Notes: generated from the sequence alone by a model not told the origin. A stretch of 64,000 bases of DNA from Paludibacter propionicigenes WB4 (GCF_000183135.1 NC_014734.1:62001-126000); one strand, 5' to 3'. Shown: positions 48,430 to 58,216, counted from the stretch's first letter. Made by a program: numbers and translations.

Positions 48430-49059
48430 ATGCTTCGAGATATCAGAAAACAATATTTTTTTTCTTCGTTAGATGAGAGTAATGTGTTGCCTAATCCATT
48501 TGACCAGTTTGAAACATGGCTTCAGGATGCCATAGAAAGTGATCAGTTGGAACCTACTGCTATGATTCTTTCCACAGTTGATGAACACTTACAATCCCAT
48601 TCGAGGGTGGTTTTACTCAAGGAACTTACGCTTGAAACTTTTATATTTTATACCAACTACGAAGGTCATAAAGCTCAACAAATGGCTTTAAATAACAGAG
48701 TTTCATTGGTCTTTTTTTGGCCTGCACTCGAAAGACAGGTTCGGGTTGAAGGTGTAGTGGAGAAAATCAGTGAGGTGCTATCCACTTCGTATTTTAAATC
48801 CCGTCCTGTGGACAGTCAGCTGGGTGCATGGGCTTCTCCACAAAGTCAACTTATCCGTTCAAAAGATTTTTTAGAAAAACAGTTTCAGTATTATCAGCAA
48901 AAATTTGGTAAAGAGATACCTAAGCCGCCGCATTGGGGTGGGTATGCTGTAAAACCAACAGCCATTGAATTTTGGCAAGGCAGACCGAACCGGTTGCATG
49001 ATCGGTTGTTGTTTACCAGGGAAGCTGATGAATGGAAAATCTCACGGTTGGCACCGTAA
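48430..49059 (+). CDS. pdxH: Pyridoxamine 5'-phosphate oxidase
   Basis: 209 residues, close to the usual 210-220. FMN-binding split-barrel motifs are seen: SRVVLLKELTLETFIFYTNYEGHKAQQ (about 58-84), VSLVFFWPALERQVRVEGVVEKI, SRPVDSQLGAWASPQS, and the C-terminal EFWQGRPNRLHDR ending WKISRLAP, which is diagnostic. It oxidises pyridoxine or pyridoxamine phosphate to PLP in the cytoplasm. The divergent neighbour, gcvP, is a PLP enzyme. An inverted pair of heptamer arrays lies just behind it. Confidence 0.96.
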   Translation: MLRDIRKQYFFSSLDESNVLPNPFDQFETWLQDAIESDQLEPTAMILSTVDEHLQSHSRVVLLKELTLETFIFYTNYEGHKAQQMALNNRVSLVFFWPALERQVRVEGVVEKISEVLSTSYFKSRPVDSQLGAWASPQSQLIRSKDFLEKQFQYYQQKFGKEIPKPPHWGGYAVKPTAIEFWQGRPNRLHDRLLFTREADEWKISRLAP

Positions 49060-49070
49060 TTAGTTGGCAA

Positions 49071-49094
49071 TTGATAGTTGATAATTGATAATTG
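49071..49094. repeat. Heptamer array 2a
   Basis: TTGATAG, TTGATAA, TTGATAA, TTG in strict 7-bp register, 12 bp after the pdxH stop. It is an inverted relative of array 2b. Confidence 0.55.
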
Positions 49095-49165
49095 TCTTTA
49101 TAATCAGTGGTTTAGGATTTGAATTTCAGATTCTGATACATTTAGAGTATCTTTGTCACAAATTC

Positions 49166-49195
49166 TGTCAACTATCAACTGTCAACTATCAACTG
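49166..49195. repeat. Heptamer array 2b
   Basis: TGTCAAC and TATCAAC alternate twice in 7-bp register and end in TG. The reverse complement (GTTGATA, GTTGACA) resembles array 2a, so the two face each other across about 70 bp. It ends 5 bp before the preferred helicase start. Confidence 0.6.
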
Positions 49196-49200
49196 CAATA

Positions 49201-50532
49201 ATGACTTTTACCGACTTTAATATTAACTCACCGCTTCTCAATGCCCTTTCAGACTTGGGATTGACTCAACCTACCACGATTCAGGAAAAAGCTTATCCAG
49301 TAATTATGTCCGGTAAGGATATGGTGGGAATAGCGCAAACAGGAACCGGAAAGACTATAGCTTACCTGCTGCCTTGTCTGCGTCAATGGAAATTTACGAA
49401 AGAAAAACATCCTCAGATTTTAATAGTTGTTCCTACTCGTGAACTTGTTATTCAGGTTGTTGAACAGGTTGAAAAACTGACCACTTATATGAGTGTTCGG
49501 GTAGTGGGAGTCTATGGAGGTGTAAATATGATTCGTCAGACTCCGCTGGTTGTAGCCGGTGTGGATGTTTTGGTTGCCACTCCCGGTAGATTATTGGATT
49601 TGGCGCTCAATGGTAGCCTGAAGCTCAAATCGATTAAACGATTTGTGATTGATGAGGTGGATGAAATGCTGAATCTGGGATTTCGTCCTCAGTTGGTTCG
49701 CATTATCGACTTGTTGCCAACAAAACGTCAGAACCTGATGTTTTCAGCGACTATTTCGGAAGAGCTAAAAGATTTGGTTCACGATTTCTTTGTTGAACCA
49801 CTTGAAATTGAAGCTGCTCCAACCGGTACGCCACTTGAAAATATCAAACAGATTGGATTCCGTGTACCAAACTTCTACACCAAGGTGAATATGTTGGAAT
49901 TCTTGCTGAACAATCATCCTGAATTTTCCAAGGTGCTGGTGTTTACTTCTACGAAGAAACTCGCTGACGCTTTGTATGATGAGATTGCCTCAAAGTTCCC
50001 TGGTCAGTTTGGTTTGATTCACTCTAATAAGAGCCAGAATAACCGTTTTGAATCCATGAGAGGTTTCAAGGAAAGTGAATATAGAGTGTTGATTGCTACG
50101 GATATTGTGGCTCGTGGTTTGGATATTTCGGATGTATCGCACGTGGTTAACTTCGATGTTCCAGAAGTTCCGGAGAATTATATGCACCGTATAGGCCGAA
50201 CCGGACGTGCTGATAAAAAAGGCGTTGCATTGACTTTTATCACCAAAGCCGACAAAGAATACCGTGAAGCGATAGAGGCGCTGATGAATAAAAAAATTCC
50301 GATGACAGCCATGCCCGAAGAAGTGGAGGTGTCAAAAGAGCTGACCTTGGATGAAATGCCGCAAGTGACTATGAAAAATACGCTGGTAAAACTTCCCAAG
50401 AAAGAAGAAGGAGGGGAGGCTTTTCATGAGAAAAAAGATAAGAACAAAAAAGTAAATATGAAGGTACGCCGGGCGGCTGCCATGAAAATAAAATATAAGA
50501 AGCCCAAAACTAGAGGACAGAAGACTAAATAG
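49201..50532 (+). CDS. DEAD-box family RNA helicase with DEVD motif II
   Basis: 443 residues from the ATG at 49201. The frame is open back to 49153, but those codons lie in heptamer array 2b and look noncoding. Motifs: Q-motif TQPTTIQEKAYP, I AQTGTGKT (45-52), Ia PTRELV, II D151-E-V-D154 in place of DEAD, III SAT, then helicase C with VARGLDISDV and VI HRIGRTGR. The C-terminus (about 395-443) is lysine-rich and suited to RNA binding. RNA remodelling, ribosome assembly or cold response are typical roles. The DEVD variant is seen in some family members and keeps the essential D-E and final D. Confidence 0.93.
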   Translation: MTFTDFNINSPLLNALSDLGLTQPTTIQEKAYPVIMSGKDMVGIAQTGTGKTIAYLLPCLRQWKFTKEKHPQILIVVPTRELVIQVVEQVEKLTTYMSVRVVGVYGGVNMIRQTPLVVAGVDVLVATPGRLLDLALNGSLKLKSIKRFVIDEVDEMLNLGFRPQLVRIIDLLPTKRQNLMFSATISEELKDLVHDFFVEPLEIEAAPTGTPLENIKQIGFRVPNFYTKVNMLEFLLNNHPEFSKVLVFTSTKKLADALYDEIASKFPGQFGLIHSNKSQNNRFESMRGFKESEYRVLIATDIVARGLDISDVSHVVNFDVPEVPENYMHRIGRTGRADKKGVALTFITKADKEYREAIEALMNKKIPMTAMPEEVEVSKELTLDEMPQVTMKNTLVKLPKKEEGGEAFHEKKDKNKKVNMKVRRAAAMKIKYKKPKTRGQKTK

Positions 50533-50578
50533 TTAGTAGTCGGTAGGTTTTTAGACTGTAGTACCAAGTATAACACAA

Positions 50579-50616
50579 AACAGGCTATCTCTATACGAGA
50601 TAGCCTGTTCTGTTTT
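50579..50616. terminator. Terminator between helicase and ppdK
   Basis: Stem of 13 pairs (50579-50591 with 50597-50609), loop TATAC, T-rich tail on the plus strand. It lies between convergent genes. Confidence 0.8.
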
Positions 50617-50650
50617 TAGGCGTAAAGGTTTAAAACCTTTGCTCTTAATT

Positions 50651-53374
50651 TTAATCTCTCAATGCAGCTTGTGCAGCAGCCAAACGGGCAATAGGTACGC
50701 GGAATGGTGAGCAACTTACGTAATTCAATCCAACCCGATGGCAGAACTCAACAGATGATGGTTCACCGCCATGTTCACCGCAAATACCGACTTTTAGACT
50801 TGGGTTTACTGCCCGCCCATTCTCAGTGGCCATTTTTACTAATTGACCCACACCGTTTTGATCCAGTACCTGGAACGGATCGGCTTTCAGAATCTTCTTT
50901 TCGAGATAAATTGGCAAGAACGAAGCAATATCGTCGCGCGAGTAACCAAAGGTCATCTGAGTCAGGTCGTTAGTACCAAATGAGAAGAACTCAGCAGTGG
51001 CGGCTATTTTAGCTGCTGTAAGAGCTGCCCGCGGAATCTCAATCATTGTTCCCACTTTAAACTCTATGCTGTCACCTTTTTCTGCGAAGAGTTTAGCGGC
51101 CGTTTCGCGGATGATAGTATCTTGCTCGATAAACTCGAATTTAATACCTACCAGCGGAACCATAATTTCAGGAATAACTTTGATACCTTTTTTCTTCAGT
51201 GCCAGTGCTGCGCCCAAAATAGCGCGGGTTTGCATTTCGGTAATTTCAGGATAAGTGTTTCCCAGACGACATCCGCGGTGACCCAACATTGGGTTTTGTT
51301 CGTGAAGCGAATCAACACGTTGTTTGATAACTTTTATCGAAACGCCCATAGCCTCTGCCATCTCACGTTGTCCTTTTTCATCGTGCGGTACAAACTCGTG
51401 CAACGGTGGGTCAAGCAAGCGGACCGTAACCGGGCAACCGGCCATGGCTTCGAAGATACCTTCAAAGTCGGCTTCCTGATAAGGAAGGATTTTAGCCAAT
51501 GCTATACGACGACCAGCTTCGTCTTCGGCCAAAATCATTTCACGCATGGCTTTAATTTTTTCACCTTCGAAGAACATATGTTCTGTGCGGCAAAGTCCGA
51601 TACCGGTAGCTCCGAATTTACGGGCAACCTGAGCATCGTGAGGTGTATCGGCATTGGTGCGAACAGTCATTCGGGTATGTTTATCAGCCAATGTCATTAA
51701 TTCGGCAAAGTCTGCATCCAATTCAGCTTCCATTGTAGCCACTTTTCCTAAGAAAATGTCACCGGTAGAACCGTTCAATGAAATATAATCGCCTTCTTTT
51801 ACAACCAATCCATCCACTTCCATGGTTTTGGTTGTATAATCAATTTTCAATGTGCCGGCTCCTGAAACGCAACATTTACCCATACCGCGAGCCACAACGG
51901 CAGCGTGCGAAGTCATACCGCCACGGGCAGTCAGAATTCCCTGAGCAGCAGCCATACCGGCTAAGTCTTCGGGCGAAGTTTCCACACGAACCATAATTAC
52001 TTTTTCGCCACTGGCAGCCCAATCGGCAGCATCATCGGCGTTGAACACCACGCGACCTGAAGCAGCTCCGGGCGAAGCAGCCAGTCCTTTAGCTATAAGT
52101 TTGGCTTCTTTCAGTGCTTTTTTATCGAAAACAGGGTGAAGTAATTCATCCAAGCGGATAGGATCAACGCGCAGAATTGCAGTTTTTTCGTCAATCATTC
52201 CCTGACGAAGCATATCCACGGCAATTTTTACCATGGCAGCACCCGTACGTTTTCCGTTGCGGGTTTGCAAGAACCACAGTTTACCTTCTTGTACGGTAAA
52301 TTCCATGTCCTGCATATCTTTGTAGTGATTTTCGAGTTTGGTTTGAATAGCATCCAGTTCTTTGTAAATAGCTGGCATAGCTTCTTCCATCGAAGGATAG
52401 TTGGCCAAACGGTCTGCCTCCGATATTCCGGCTAATTTAGCCCAACGTTGCGAACCTTCTTTGGTAATTTGTTGTGGTGTACGGATTCCAGCTACCACAT
52501 CTTCGCCCTGCGCATTAATCAGGTATTCGCCAACAAACTGATCTTCGCCTGTTGCAGCATCGCGACTAAAGCAAACACCTGTTGCTGAAGTATTTCCCAT
52601 ATTGCCAAAAACCATCGATTGAACGCTGACAGCAGTTCCCCATTCGGCAGGTATGCCTTCCATTTTGCGGTATAAAATTGCACGGTCGTTCATCCACGAA
52701 TCGAACACGGCACATACTGCGCCCCAAAGTTGTTCGTAAGCAGAATCCGGAAAATCTTTTCCGGTTTGCTTTTTTACAGCAGCTTTAAATTTTGCAACCA
52801 GCTCTTTCAGGTCGTTTACATTAAGCTCTGTATCCAGCTTTACGCCTTTTTCTTCTTTTACGTGTTCTATTATTTCTTCAAAAGGATCTATATCATTTTT
52901 ATTGACAGGCTTCATGCCCAGTACCACGTCACCATACATTTGTACAAAGCGGCGGTACGAATCCCAAACAAAGCGGGGGTTTCCTGTTTTGCGGGTCAGT
53001 CCTTCCACCACTTCGTCGTTTAAACCAAGATTTAAAATGGTATCCATCATCCCCGGCATAGAAGCGCGTGCTCCCGAACGTACCGAAACTAGTAGCGGAT
53101 TTTCTACATCGCCGAATTTTGAATTCATCAAAACCTCAACTCCGGCCAAAGCTTTTTCTACTTCAGGTTTTAATAATGCCACCACCTGATCTTTACCCAG
53201 GCTGTAATACTCCGAACAAACGTCGGTAGTAATAGTGAAACCGGGAGGAACAGGCACTCCAATTAAATTCATTTCTGCGAGATTTGCTCCCTTTCCTCCG
53301 AGCAAGTTTTTCATGTCTGCTTTACCTTCGGCTTGTCCGTTGCCAAAGGTATAGACTCTTTTTGTGTTACTCAT
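50651..53374 (-). CDS. ppdK: Pyruvate, phosphate dikinase
   Basis: 907 residues, a typical PPDK length. The N-terminal ATP-grasp region (GGKGANLAEMNLIGVPVPPGFT; SVRSGARASMPGMMDT) is followed by the swivelling phosphohistidine domain with H490 in GGMTSHAAVVARGMGKCCV, and the PEP/pyruvate TIM barrel with GLCRTEHMFF and the catalytic Cys in GICGEHGG. It interconverts pyruvate, ATP and Pi with PEP, AMP and PPi in the cytoplasm, which in anaerobes serves glycolysis or gluconeogenesis. Single gene with its own promoter (53425-53453), convergent with the helicase. Confidence 0.97.
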   Translation of the reverse strand: MSNTKRVYTFGNGQAEGKADMKNLLGGKGANLAEMNLIGVPVPPGFTITTDVCSEYYSLGKDQVVALLKPEVEKALAGVEVLMNSKFGDVENPLLVSVRSGARASMPGMMDTILNLGLNDEVVEGLTRKTGNPRFVWDSYRRFVQMYGDVVLGMKPVNKNDIDPFEEIIEHVKEEKGVKLDTELNVNDLKELVAKFKAAVKKQTGKDFPDSAYEQLWGAVCAVFDSWMNDRAILYRKMEGIPAEWGTAVSVQSMVFGNMGNTSATGVCFSRDAATGEDQFVGEYLINAQGEDVVAGIRTPQQITKEGSQRWAKLAGISEADRLANYPSMEEAMPAIYKELDAIQTKLENHYKDMQDMEFTVQEGKLWFLQTRNGKRTGAAMVKIAVDMLRQGMIDEKTAILRVDPIRLDELLHPVFDKKALKEAKLIAKGLAASPGAASGRVVFNADDAADWAASGEKVIMVRVETSPEDLAGMAAAQGILTARGGMTSHAAVVARGMGKCCVSGAGTLKIDYTTKTMEVDGLVVKEGDYISLNGSTGDIFLGKVATMEAELDADFAELMTLADKHTRMTVRTNADTPHDAQVARKFGATGIGLCRTEHMFFEGEKIKAMREMILAEDEAGRRIALAKILPYQEADFEGIFEAMAGCPVTVRLLDPPLHEFVPHDEKGQREMAEAMGVSIKVIKQRVDSLHEQNPMLGHRGCRLGNTYPEITEMQTRAILGAALALKKKGIKVIPEIMVPLVGIKFEFIEQDTIIRETAAKLFAEKGDSIEFKVGTMIEIPRAALTAAKIAATAEFFSFGTNDLTQMTFGYSRDDIASFLPIYLEKKILKADPFQVLDQNGVGQLVKMATENGRAVNPSLKVGICGEHGGEPSSVEFCHRVGLNYVSCSPFRVPIARLAAAQAALRD

Positions 53375-53893
53375 ATTAGATTTTTATTAGAAAATTGGTT
53401 ATGTGATTTCCTTTTTAAGAATGGCAAAGTTAGTTTTTTTTATGAAAAACAAAACTCAAAATCGTTTTTTTTTGATAAATGTAAGCTATGCAACATTATT
53501 TAACTGTTCGTATGGAGTCAAAATTTTGTACAAGTCTTCTTACTTATATTTCAATTGAATGAAAATAAGTGTATTAATTGCAGTTTGTTTTTATTCAAAG
53601 CCTGATTAATATGCCCAGATTTATACTTGTCGCTGACAAAATGATAAAACTAGCAGTTTTGCATCAGAATTAGTCAAACTTTTCTCTGTATAGGAAATAT
53701 AACTGCTTGTTACATGAAAATCTGACAGTGTTGAAATTCTGAATTCTGACTTATTGTCTTGAATTTAAGCTGTTTTAGTGCTATAACAAGACATTTCTTG
53801 TAATTTGAAGACATTGGTCGCATATTTGAGCGGAACAGGCAAAACGGATCTGTATTTTAAAAAGAAATTGATTTAGAATTAAAAAACAAAACT
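53375..53893. other. Divergent region between ppdK and clpB
   Basis: 519 bp with no ORF. It contains a promoter-like pair for ppdK near 53425-53453. For clpB no exact consensus was found; several TAnTTTG or TATTTG near-matches lie at 53795-53830. No repeats or folds stood out. Confidence 0.4.
53425..53453 (-). promoter_or_regulatory. Possible ppdK promoter
   Basis: On the minus strand TAACTTTG (53432-53425) matches TAnnTTTG, with TTTG (53453-53450) 17 nt upstream. The start codon is about 50 nt downstream. Confidence 0.45.
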
Positions 53894-56485
53894 ATGAACT
53901 TAAATAACTTTACGCTGAAATCTCAGGAAGCTGTACAGGAAGCTGTTGAACTGGTACAAGCTAATGGTCAGCAGGTAGTAGAAACTCCTCACTTGTTCAA
54001 AGCAGTAGTCCATAAAGGTGAGGACATAACAAAATTTTTATTCGGTAAGTTGGGCGTTAATGCTTCGGCGCTTGAAGCTGTTGTTGATAGCCTGATAGCC
54101 GGTTTACCGCGGGTGTCCGGTGGTGAGCCTTACCTGAGCAGAGAGACCAACGCCGTGTTACAAAAAGCTACGGCGCTTTCATCCAAGGCCGGTGATCAGT
54201 TTGTGTCGTTGGAGTATTTACTCTTAGCGCTTATAGCCGAAAGAAATGCAATGACCAAGGTGCTCAAAGATGCCGGATTATCAGAATCTGAATTACAAAA
54301 AGCCATTATGGAACTCCGAAAAGGAGCGAAAGTAGATTCGGCTACAGCCGAAGAAAGCTATAATGCGCTGAACAAATACGCCATTAACCTCAACGAACAA
54401 GCACGTGCCGGTAAGCTGGATCCTGTGATTGGGCGTGATGAAGAAATCCGTCGGGTGCTTCAGATATTGAGCCGTCGTACCAAGAATAATCCTATTTTGA
54501 TAGGTGAGCCTGGTGTGGGTAAAACCGCCATTGCCGAAGGGCTTGCACATCGTATTGTTCGCGGCGATGTACCTGAAAACTTGAAATCGAAACAGATTTT
54601 CTCGCTCGATATGGGTGCGTTGATTGCCGGTGCTAAATACAAGGGTGAGTTTGAAGAAAGACTGAAAGCCGTAGTGAATGAAGTGATCAAAGCCGATGGT
54701 GAAGTGATTCTGTTCATTGACGAAATTCATACCTTGGTGGGAGCGGGCAAGAGCGATGGAGCCATGGATGCTGCCAACATACTGAAACCCGCACTGGCAC
54801 GTGGTGAGCTGAGGGCTATCGGTGCAACTACGCTGGATGAATATCAAAAGTATTTTGAAAAAGATAAGGCGTTAGAACGTCGTTTTCAGCTTGTAACTGT
54901 AGATGAACCGGATGTACCGAGTACCATTTCCATTTTACGTGGACTGAAGGAACGTTATGAAAATCACCACAAAGTGAGAATCAAAGATGATGCAATCATC
55001 GCTGCGGTGGAACTATCGAGCCGGTATATTACCAATCGGTTTTTGCCTGATAAAGCCATCGACCTGATGGACGAAGCGGCTGCCAAACTCCGGCTAGAGG
55101 TGGATTCTGTGCCCGAAGAACTGGATATTATCGACCGTAACATTAAACAGTTGGAGATAGAACGAGAAGCCATCAAGCGCGAAAACGATACCCGTAAACT
55201 GGCTCAGCTCAACGAGGAAATTGCCAACCTGAAAGAAGAGGGTAAAGAGATGCGTGCCAAATGGTCGAGCGAAAAGCAGCTGATAGACGGTATTCAGCAA
55301 ACCAAGGTAGACATTGAAAACCTGAAATACGAAGCCGACAAGGCTGAACGCAACGGCGACTACGGACTGGTGGCGGAAATTCGTTACGGAAAGATAAAGG
55401 CTGCCGAGGAACAGATAGCTCAGCTGCAAACCAAACTGGCTGCTATGCAGGGAGCACACGCTCTGATAAAAGAGGAGGTGGATAGCGAAGACATAGCCGA
55501 TGTGGTAAGTCGCTGGACAGGCATTCCGGTAAAGAAAATGCTGCAAAGCGAAAAAGATAAATTGCTGCATCTGGAAGACGAGCTGCACAAGCGTGTGGTG
55601 GGTCAGGAGGAAGCGATAGCTGCGGTTTCGGATGCTGTACGTAGAAGTAGGGCAGGACTGCAAGACCCTAAGCGACCTATCGGTTCGTTTATATTCCTTG
55701 GTACTACCGGTGTGGGTAAAACCGAGCTGGCTAAAGCGCTGGCCGAATACCTGTTCGATGACGAAAACATGATGACGCGTATCGATATGAGTGAGTATCA
55801 GGAGAAATTCTCCGTTACCCGTCTGATAGGGTCGCCTCCGGGATATGTGGGCTACGATGAAGGTGGGCAGCTGACCGAAGCCATACGACGCAAACCGTAT
55901 TCGGTCGTGCTTTTCGATGAGATAGAAAAGGCACATCCCGACGTGTTCAACGTGCTGCTGCAAGTGTTGGACGACGGACGTTTGACGGATAACAAAGGCC
56001 GGTTGGTGAACTTCAAAAACACTATTATCATTATGACTTCGAACATCGGGTCGTCGCTGATACAGGAAAGTTTTGAAGGAATGACCGATAAAAATCAGGC
56101 TGAAATTGTCGAGAGAACCAAGCTGCAGGTATTCGAACTGTTGAAACAAACCATTCGTCCTGAGTTTTTGAACCGTATTGACGAACTGGTGATGTTTGCG
56201 CCGCTCAACGAAACACAGATTGAAGAAATTGTTCGTTTGCAGATTTCGATTATACAGCATACGCTTGCGGGCAACGGTGTACAACTGGAGCTGACCGAGG
56301 CTGCCGTGCAGTATATAGCTGCTGAAGGTTTCGATCCTCAATTTGGAGCGCGCCCGGTGAAACGTGCCATACAGAAATATGTCCTTAACGACTTGAGCAA
56401 ACAGCTTATTGGCGGAGCGGTACATGCCGATCAAACCATAGTGGTAGATTACGACGGAACACGGTTGGTGTTTGGAAATAAATAA
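53894..56485 (+). CDS. clpB: ATP-dependent disaggregase ClpB
   Basis: 863 residues, standard for ClpB. The N-domain (about 1-145) precedes AAA1 with Walker A GEPGVGKT at 204-211, the coiled-coil middle domain (about 405-530) that distinguishes ClpB from ClpA/C, and AAA2 with Walker A GTTGVGKT at 603-610, Walker [12 protein letters not shown] and sensor motif [11 protein letters not shown] near the C-terminus. It rescues aggregated proteins with DnaK in the cytoplasm. A long opposite-strand frame inside this gene is a shadow. The gene is followed by an intergenic palindrome and a terminator. Confidence 0.98.
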   Translation: MNLNNFTLKSQEAVQEAVELVQANGQQVVETPHLFKAVVHKGEDITKFLFGKLGVNASALEAVVDSLIAGLPRVSGGEPYLSRETNAVLQKATALSSKAGDQFVSLEYLLLALIAERNAMTKVLKDAGLSESELQKAIMELRKGAKVDSATAEESYNALNKYAINLNEQARAGKLDPVIGRDEEIRRVLQILSRRTKNNPILIGEPGVGKTAIAEGLAHRIVRGDVPENLKSKQIFSLDMGALIAGAKYKGEFEERLKAVVNEVIKADGEVILFIDEIHTLVGAGKSDGAMDAANILKPALARGELRAIGATTLDEYQKYFEKDKALERRFQLVTVDEPDVPSTISILRGLKERYENHHKVRIKDDAIIAAVELSSRYITNRFLPDKAIDLMDEAAAKLRLEVDSVPEELDIIDRNIKQLEIEREAIKRENDTRKLAQLNEEIANLKEEGKEMRAKWSSEKQLIDGIQQTKVDIENLKYEADKAERNGDYGLVAEIRYGKIKAAEEQIAQLQTKLAAMQGAHALIKEEVDSEDIADVVSRWTGIPVKKMLQSEKDKLLHLEDELHKRVVGQEEAIAAVSDAVRRSRAGLQDPKRPIGSFIFLGTTGVGKTELAKALAEYLFDDENMMTRIDMSEYQEKFSVTRLIGSPPGYVGYDEGGQLTEAIRRKPYSVVLFDEIEKAHPDVFNVLLQVLDDGRLTDNKGRLVNFKNTIIIMTSNIGSSLIQESFEGMTDKNQAEIVERTKLQVFELLKQTIRPEFLNRIDELVMFAPLNETQIEEIVRLQISIIQHTLAGNGVQLELTEAAVQYIAAEGFDPQFGARPVKRAIQKYVLNDLSKQLIGGAVHADQTIVVDYDGTRLVFGNK

Positions 56486-56488
56486 TCG

Positions 56489-56541
56489 TAGAGACGCAAT
56501 ACTTTGCATCTCTAACCTACACGCACGGCCGTGCGTCTCTA
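56489..56541. repeat. Intergenic palindromic element behind clpB
   Basis: The ends TAGAGACGCA (56489-56498) and TGCGTCTCTA (56532-56541) are perfect complements. Inside, next to the right arm, is the 16-bp perfect palindrome ACGCACGGCCGTGCGT (56521-56536). A partial copy of the arm (TGCATCTCTA) lies at 56504-56514. Its GC-rich make-up differs from neighbouring DNA and suggests a dispersed repeat. Confidence 0.6.
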
Positions 56542-56556
56542 TAAGAATAAACAAAC

Positions 56557-56586
56557 AACCCCGAATGAGATTCATTATTCGGGGTT
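56557..56586 (+). terminator. Terminator of clpB
   Basis: AACCCCGAAT pairs with ATTCGGGGTT across a 10-nt loop, followed by a short T-rich tail. Confidence 0.7.
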
Positions 56587-56712
56587 ATTTGCTATTGTAA
56601 AAAGAAGAATAATAGCAGATAAAATCCATAAGAATAATCTTAAATAGGCCTTATGTCGGATTTTTGCATTCATTCTCCGTATTTTGATACTTCGGGTACT
56701 GTTTGCTAACTG

Positions 56713-56720
56713 TAATTTTG
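56713..56720 (+). promoter_or_regulatory. -7 element of YceI gene
   Basis: TAATTTTG matches TAnnTTTG, about 50 nt before the start codon. Confidence 0.4.
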
Positions 56721-56772
56721 CAGCATAGAAATTAATAATCGTATTTAGTAATAACAAATAAAAACAAATCGT

Positions 56773-57345
56773 ATGAAAAAGATTCTTTTTAGCATTTTAG
56801 CATTGTCATTGTCATTGGTAGCTTCGGCTCAACAATCGTGGTCGAACGACCCTATGCACTCTCGTTTAGGTTTTGTGGTGAAACACCTTACCATTTCTGA
56901 AATAAGCGGACAGTTTAGTAATTTCACTGTCAAAGTAAAAACAACTAAGCCTGATTTTATGGATATGAAGGTAAGTGTAGTTGCCAAAACCGCCAGTATC
57001 TCTACCGGAGTTGAAATGCGCGATAACCACCTGAAAACTGCAGATTTCTTTGATGTGGAAAAATATCCTGAGCTGACATTCGAAAGCACTTCATTGAAAA
57101 AGATTTCGGATAAAAAGTTTGCTCTGAAAGGTAACCTTACGTTGCATGGCGTGACTAAAGTGGTGACGCTGAATGTGACTTACTTCGGTACTGTTGTAAA
57201 TCCAATGAACCAGAAAAGTACTTCCGGATTTCATATTACTGCAACGGTTAAGCGCTCGGACTTTGGTATTGGACCTAAATTTCCTGAAGCTGTGGTTAGC
57301 GACGTAATTAGAATTGTAGCTGATGCCGAATTTAGCAAGGAATAA
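56773..57345 (+). CDS. YceI-family periplasmic lipid-binding protein
   Basis: 190 residues. Signal peptide (MKKILFSILALSLSLVASAQ), then the YceI lipocalin-like barrel: WSNDPMHSRLGFVVKHLTISEISGQF at the start, MRDNHLKTADFFDVEKYPELTFES in the centre, and GNLTLHGVTKVVTLNV later. Family members bind isoprenoid or amide lipids in the periplasm; the ligand here is unknown. It stands alone, with its own -7 element and a terminator shared with the convergent nth gene. Confidence 0.93.
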   Translation: MKKILFSILALSLSLVASAQQSWSNDPMHSRLGFVVKHLTISEISGQFSNFTVKVKTTKPDFMDMKVSVVAKTASISTGVEMRDNHLKTADFFDVEKYPELTFESTSLKKISDKKFALKGNLTLHGVTKVVTLNVTYFGTVVNPMNQKSTSGFHITATVKRSDFGIGPKFPEAVVSDVIRIVADAEFSKE

Positions 57346-57365
57346 TCGCTCTAACTTTATCACAC

Positions 57366-57403
57366 AAAAATGCAAACGCTGTTTTAGAGTGTTTGCATTT
57401 TTT
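57366..57403. terminator. Bidirectional terminator between YceI gene and nth
   Basis: AAAAATGCAAAC (57366-57377) pairs with GTTTGCATTTTT (57391-57402), with U-tracts on both strands. Confidence 0.8.
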
Positions 57404-57427
57404 GTTTTTGGTTGTTTGACGTAATAC

Positions 57428-58090
57428 CTAAAACAATGAAGGCTCATTGGTTTTTCCGGCCTCTTCGGTAATTCCGTTGTGAAAATTGCAGACTGCGCTC
57501 ATCACGCAACTGTCGCACTTAGGGTGGGAGGGACGGCACACTTCGCGACCCATAAACGAAATAGCCATTCCAATATCGTTCCAACGCTCGCGCGGTACGA
57601 TGGACATAAGCTGTTTTTCTATCTTCTCCGGCTGTGTGCCGGTAGCTATTCCTATTCGTGGAGCAACACGTACCACGTGCAGGTCCACTATAACCCCTTC
57701 GGCTTCGTTGCCCGATTCGCGAATAATCACATTGGCCGATTTTCGCCCGATACCGGGCAGCTTAGTAAGCTCAGACATCGTGGTAGGTATGTTATCGTCA
57801 TCGCCTACCTGCTGCGCCAGTTTCACCAGCCAGCCTGCTTTATTCCCAAAGTTGCGAACCGTGCTGATGTGTTGATGCAATTCTTCCGCACTTGCTTTTG
57901 CCAAACTGTTTATAGATGGATAAGCTTCGAAAAAAGCCGAAGCCAGTTCGTTGATGTGCTTGTCCGAATCCTGTGCCGAGAGTATCACCAACACTAATAA
58001 TTGATAACGGCTTTTATAATCGAGTGGATGCTTGCGGTTAGCGTATTGTTGCATCAATAGTTCCAGATGTTCTTGCCAGTTTTGTTTCAT
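57428..58090 (-). CDS. nth: Endonuclease III-type DNA glycosylase/AP lyase
   Basis: 220 residues. The HhH-GPD fold is clear: helix-hairpin-helix LTKLPGIGRKSANVI with catalytic K117, the aspartate D136 in IVDLHVVRV, and a 4Fe-4S cluster C185-X6-C192-X2-C195-X5-C201. The standard nth/MutY cluster spacing supports the assignment. The catalytic Lys makes it a bifunctional glycosylase/lyase removing oxidised pyrimidines, rather than MutY. It follows the epimerase-like gene by 126 bp on the same strand, with a terminator between, so it is an independent unit. Confidence 0.94.
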   Translation of the reverse strand: MKQNWQEHLELLMQQYANRKHPLDYKSRYQLLVLVILSAQDSDKHINELASAFFEAYPSINSLAKASAEELHQHISTVRNFGNKAGWLVKLAQQVGDDDNIPTTMSELTKLPGIGRKSANVIIRESGNEAEGVIVDLHVVRVAPRIGIATGTQPEKIEKQLMSIVPRERWNDIGMAISFMGREVCRPSHPKCDSCVMSAVCNFHNGITEEAGKTNEPSLF

Positions 58091-58161
58091 GATAGGTTGG
58101 TCGTATTTGTTTTACAAATATATCAACAGTTTTCGATATTCAACAGTTTATATAAGGTAAT

Positions 58162-58189
58162 AAAAAAAAGAAGCTCATTTCTGAACTTC
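58162..58189 (-). terminator. Terminator after epimerase-like gene
   Basis: On the minus strand GAAGTTCA pairs with TGAGCTTC (one G-U) around a 4-nt loop, followed by eight T. Confidence 0.75.
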
Positions 58190-58216
58190 CTTTCTTTTCC
58201 TGAGATAAATGGGAAT

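Noticed and set aside
49153-49200. N-terminal extension of the helicase
   Set aside because: The codons consist of the heptamer array; the conserved Q-motif domain starts properly from 49201.
51122-51700. 192-residue open frame on the plus strand
   Set aside because: Antisense shadow of ppdK with unnatural composition.
55094-56575. 493-residue open frame on the minus strand
   Set aside because: It lies opposite clpB, has cysteine/histidine/phenylalanine-rich low-quality composition and no domain, and is an antisense shadow of a strongly conserved gene.
56575-56757. 60-residue minus-strand frame between clpB and the YceI gene
   Set aside because: Its end lies in the clpB terminator hairpin and its start overlaps the YceI promoter region; no homology is apparent, though a short hydrophobic tail is present.
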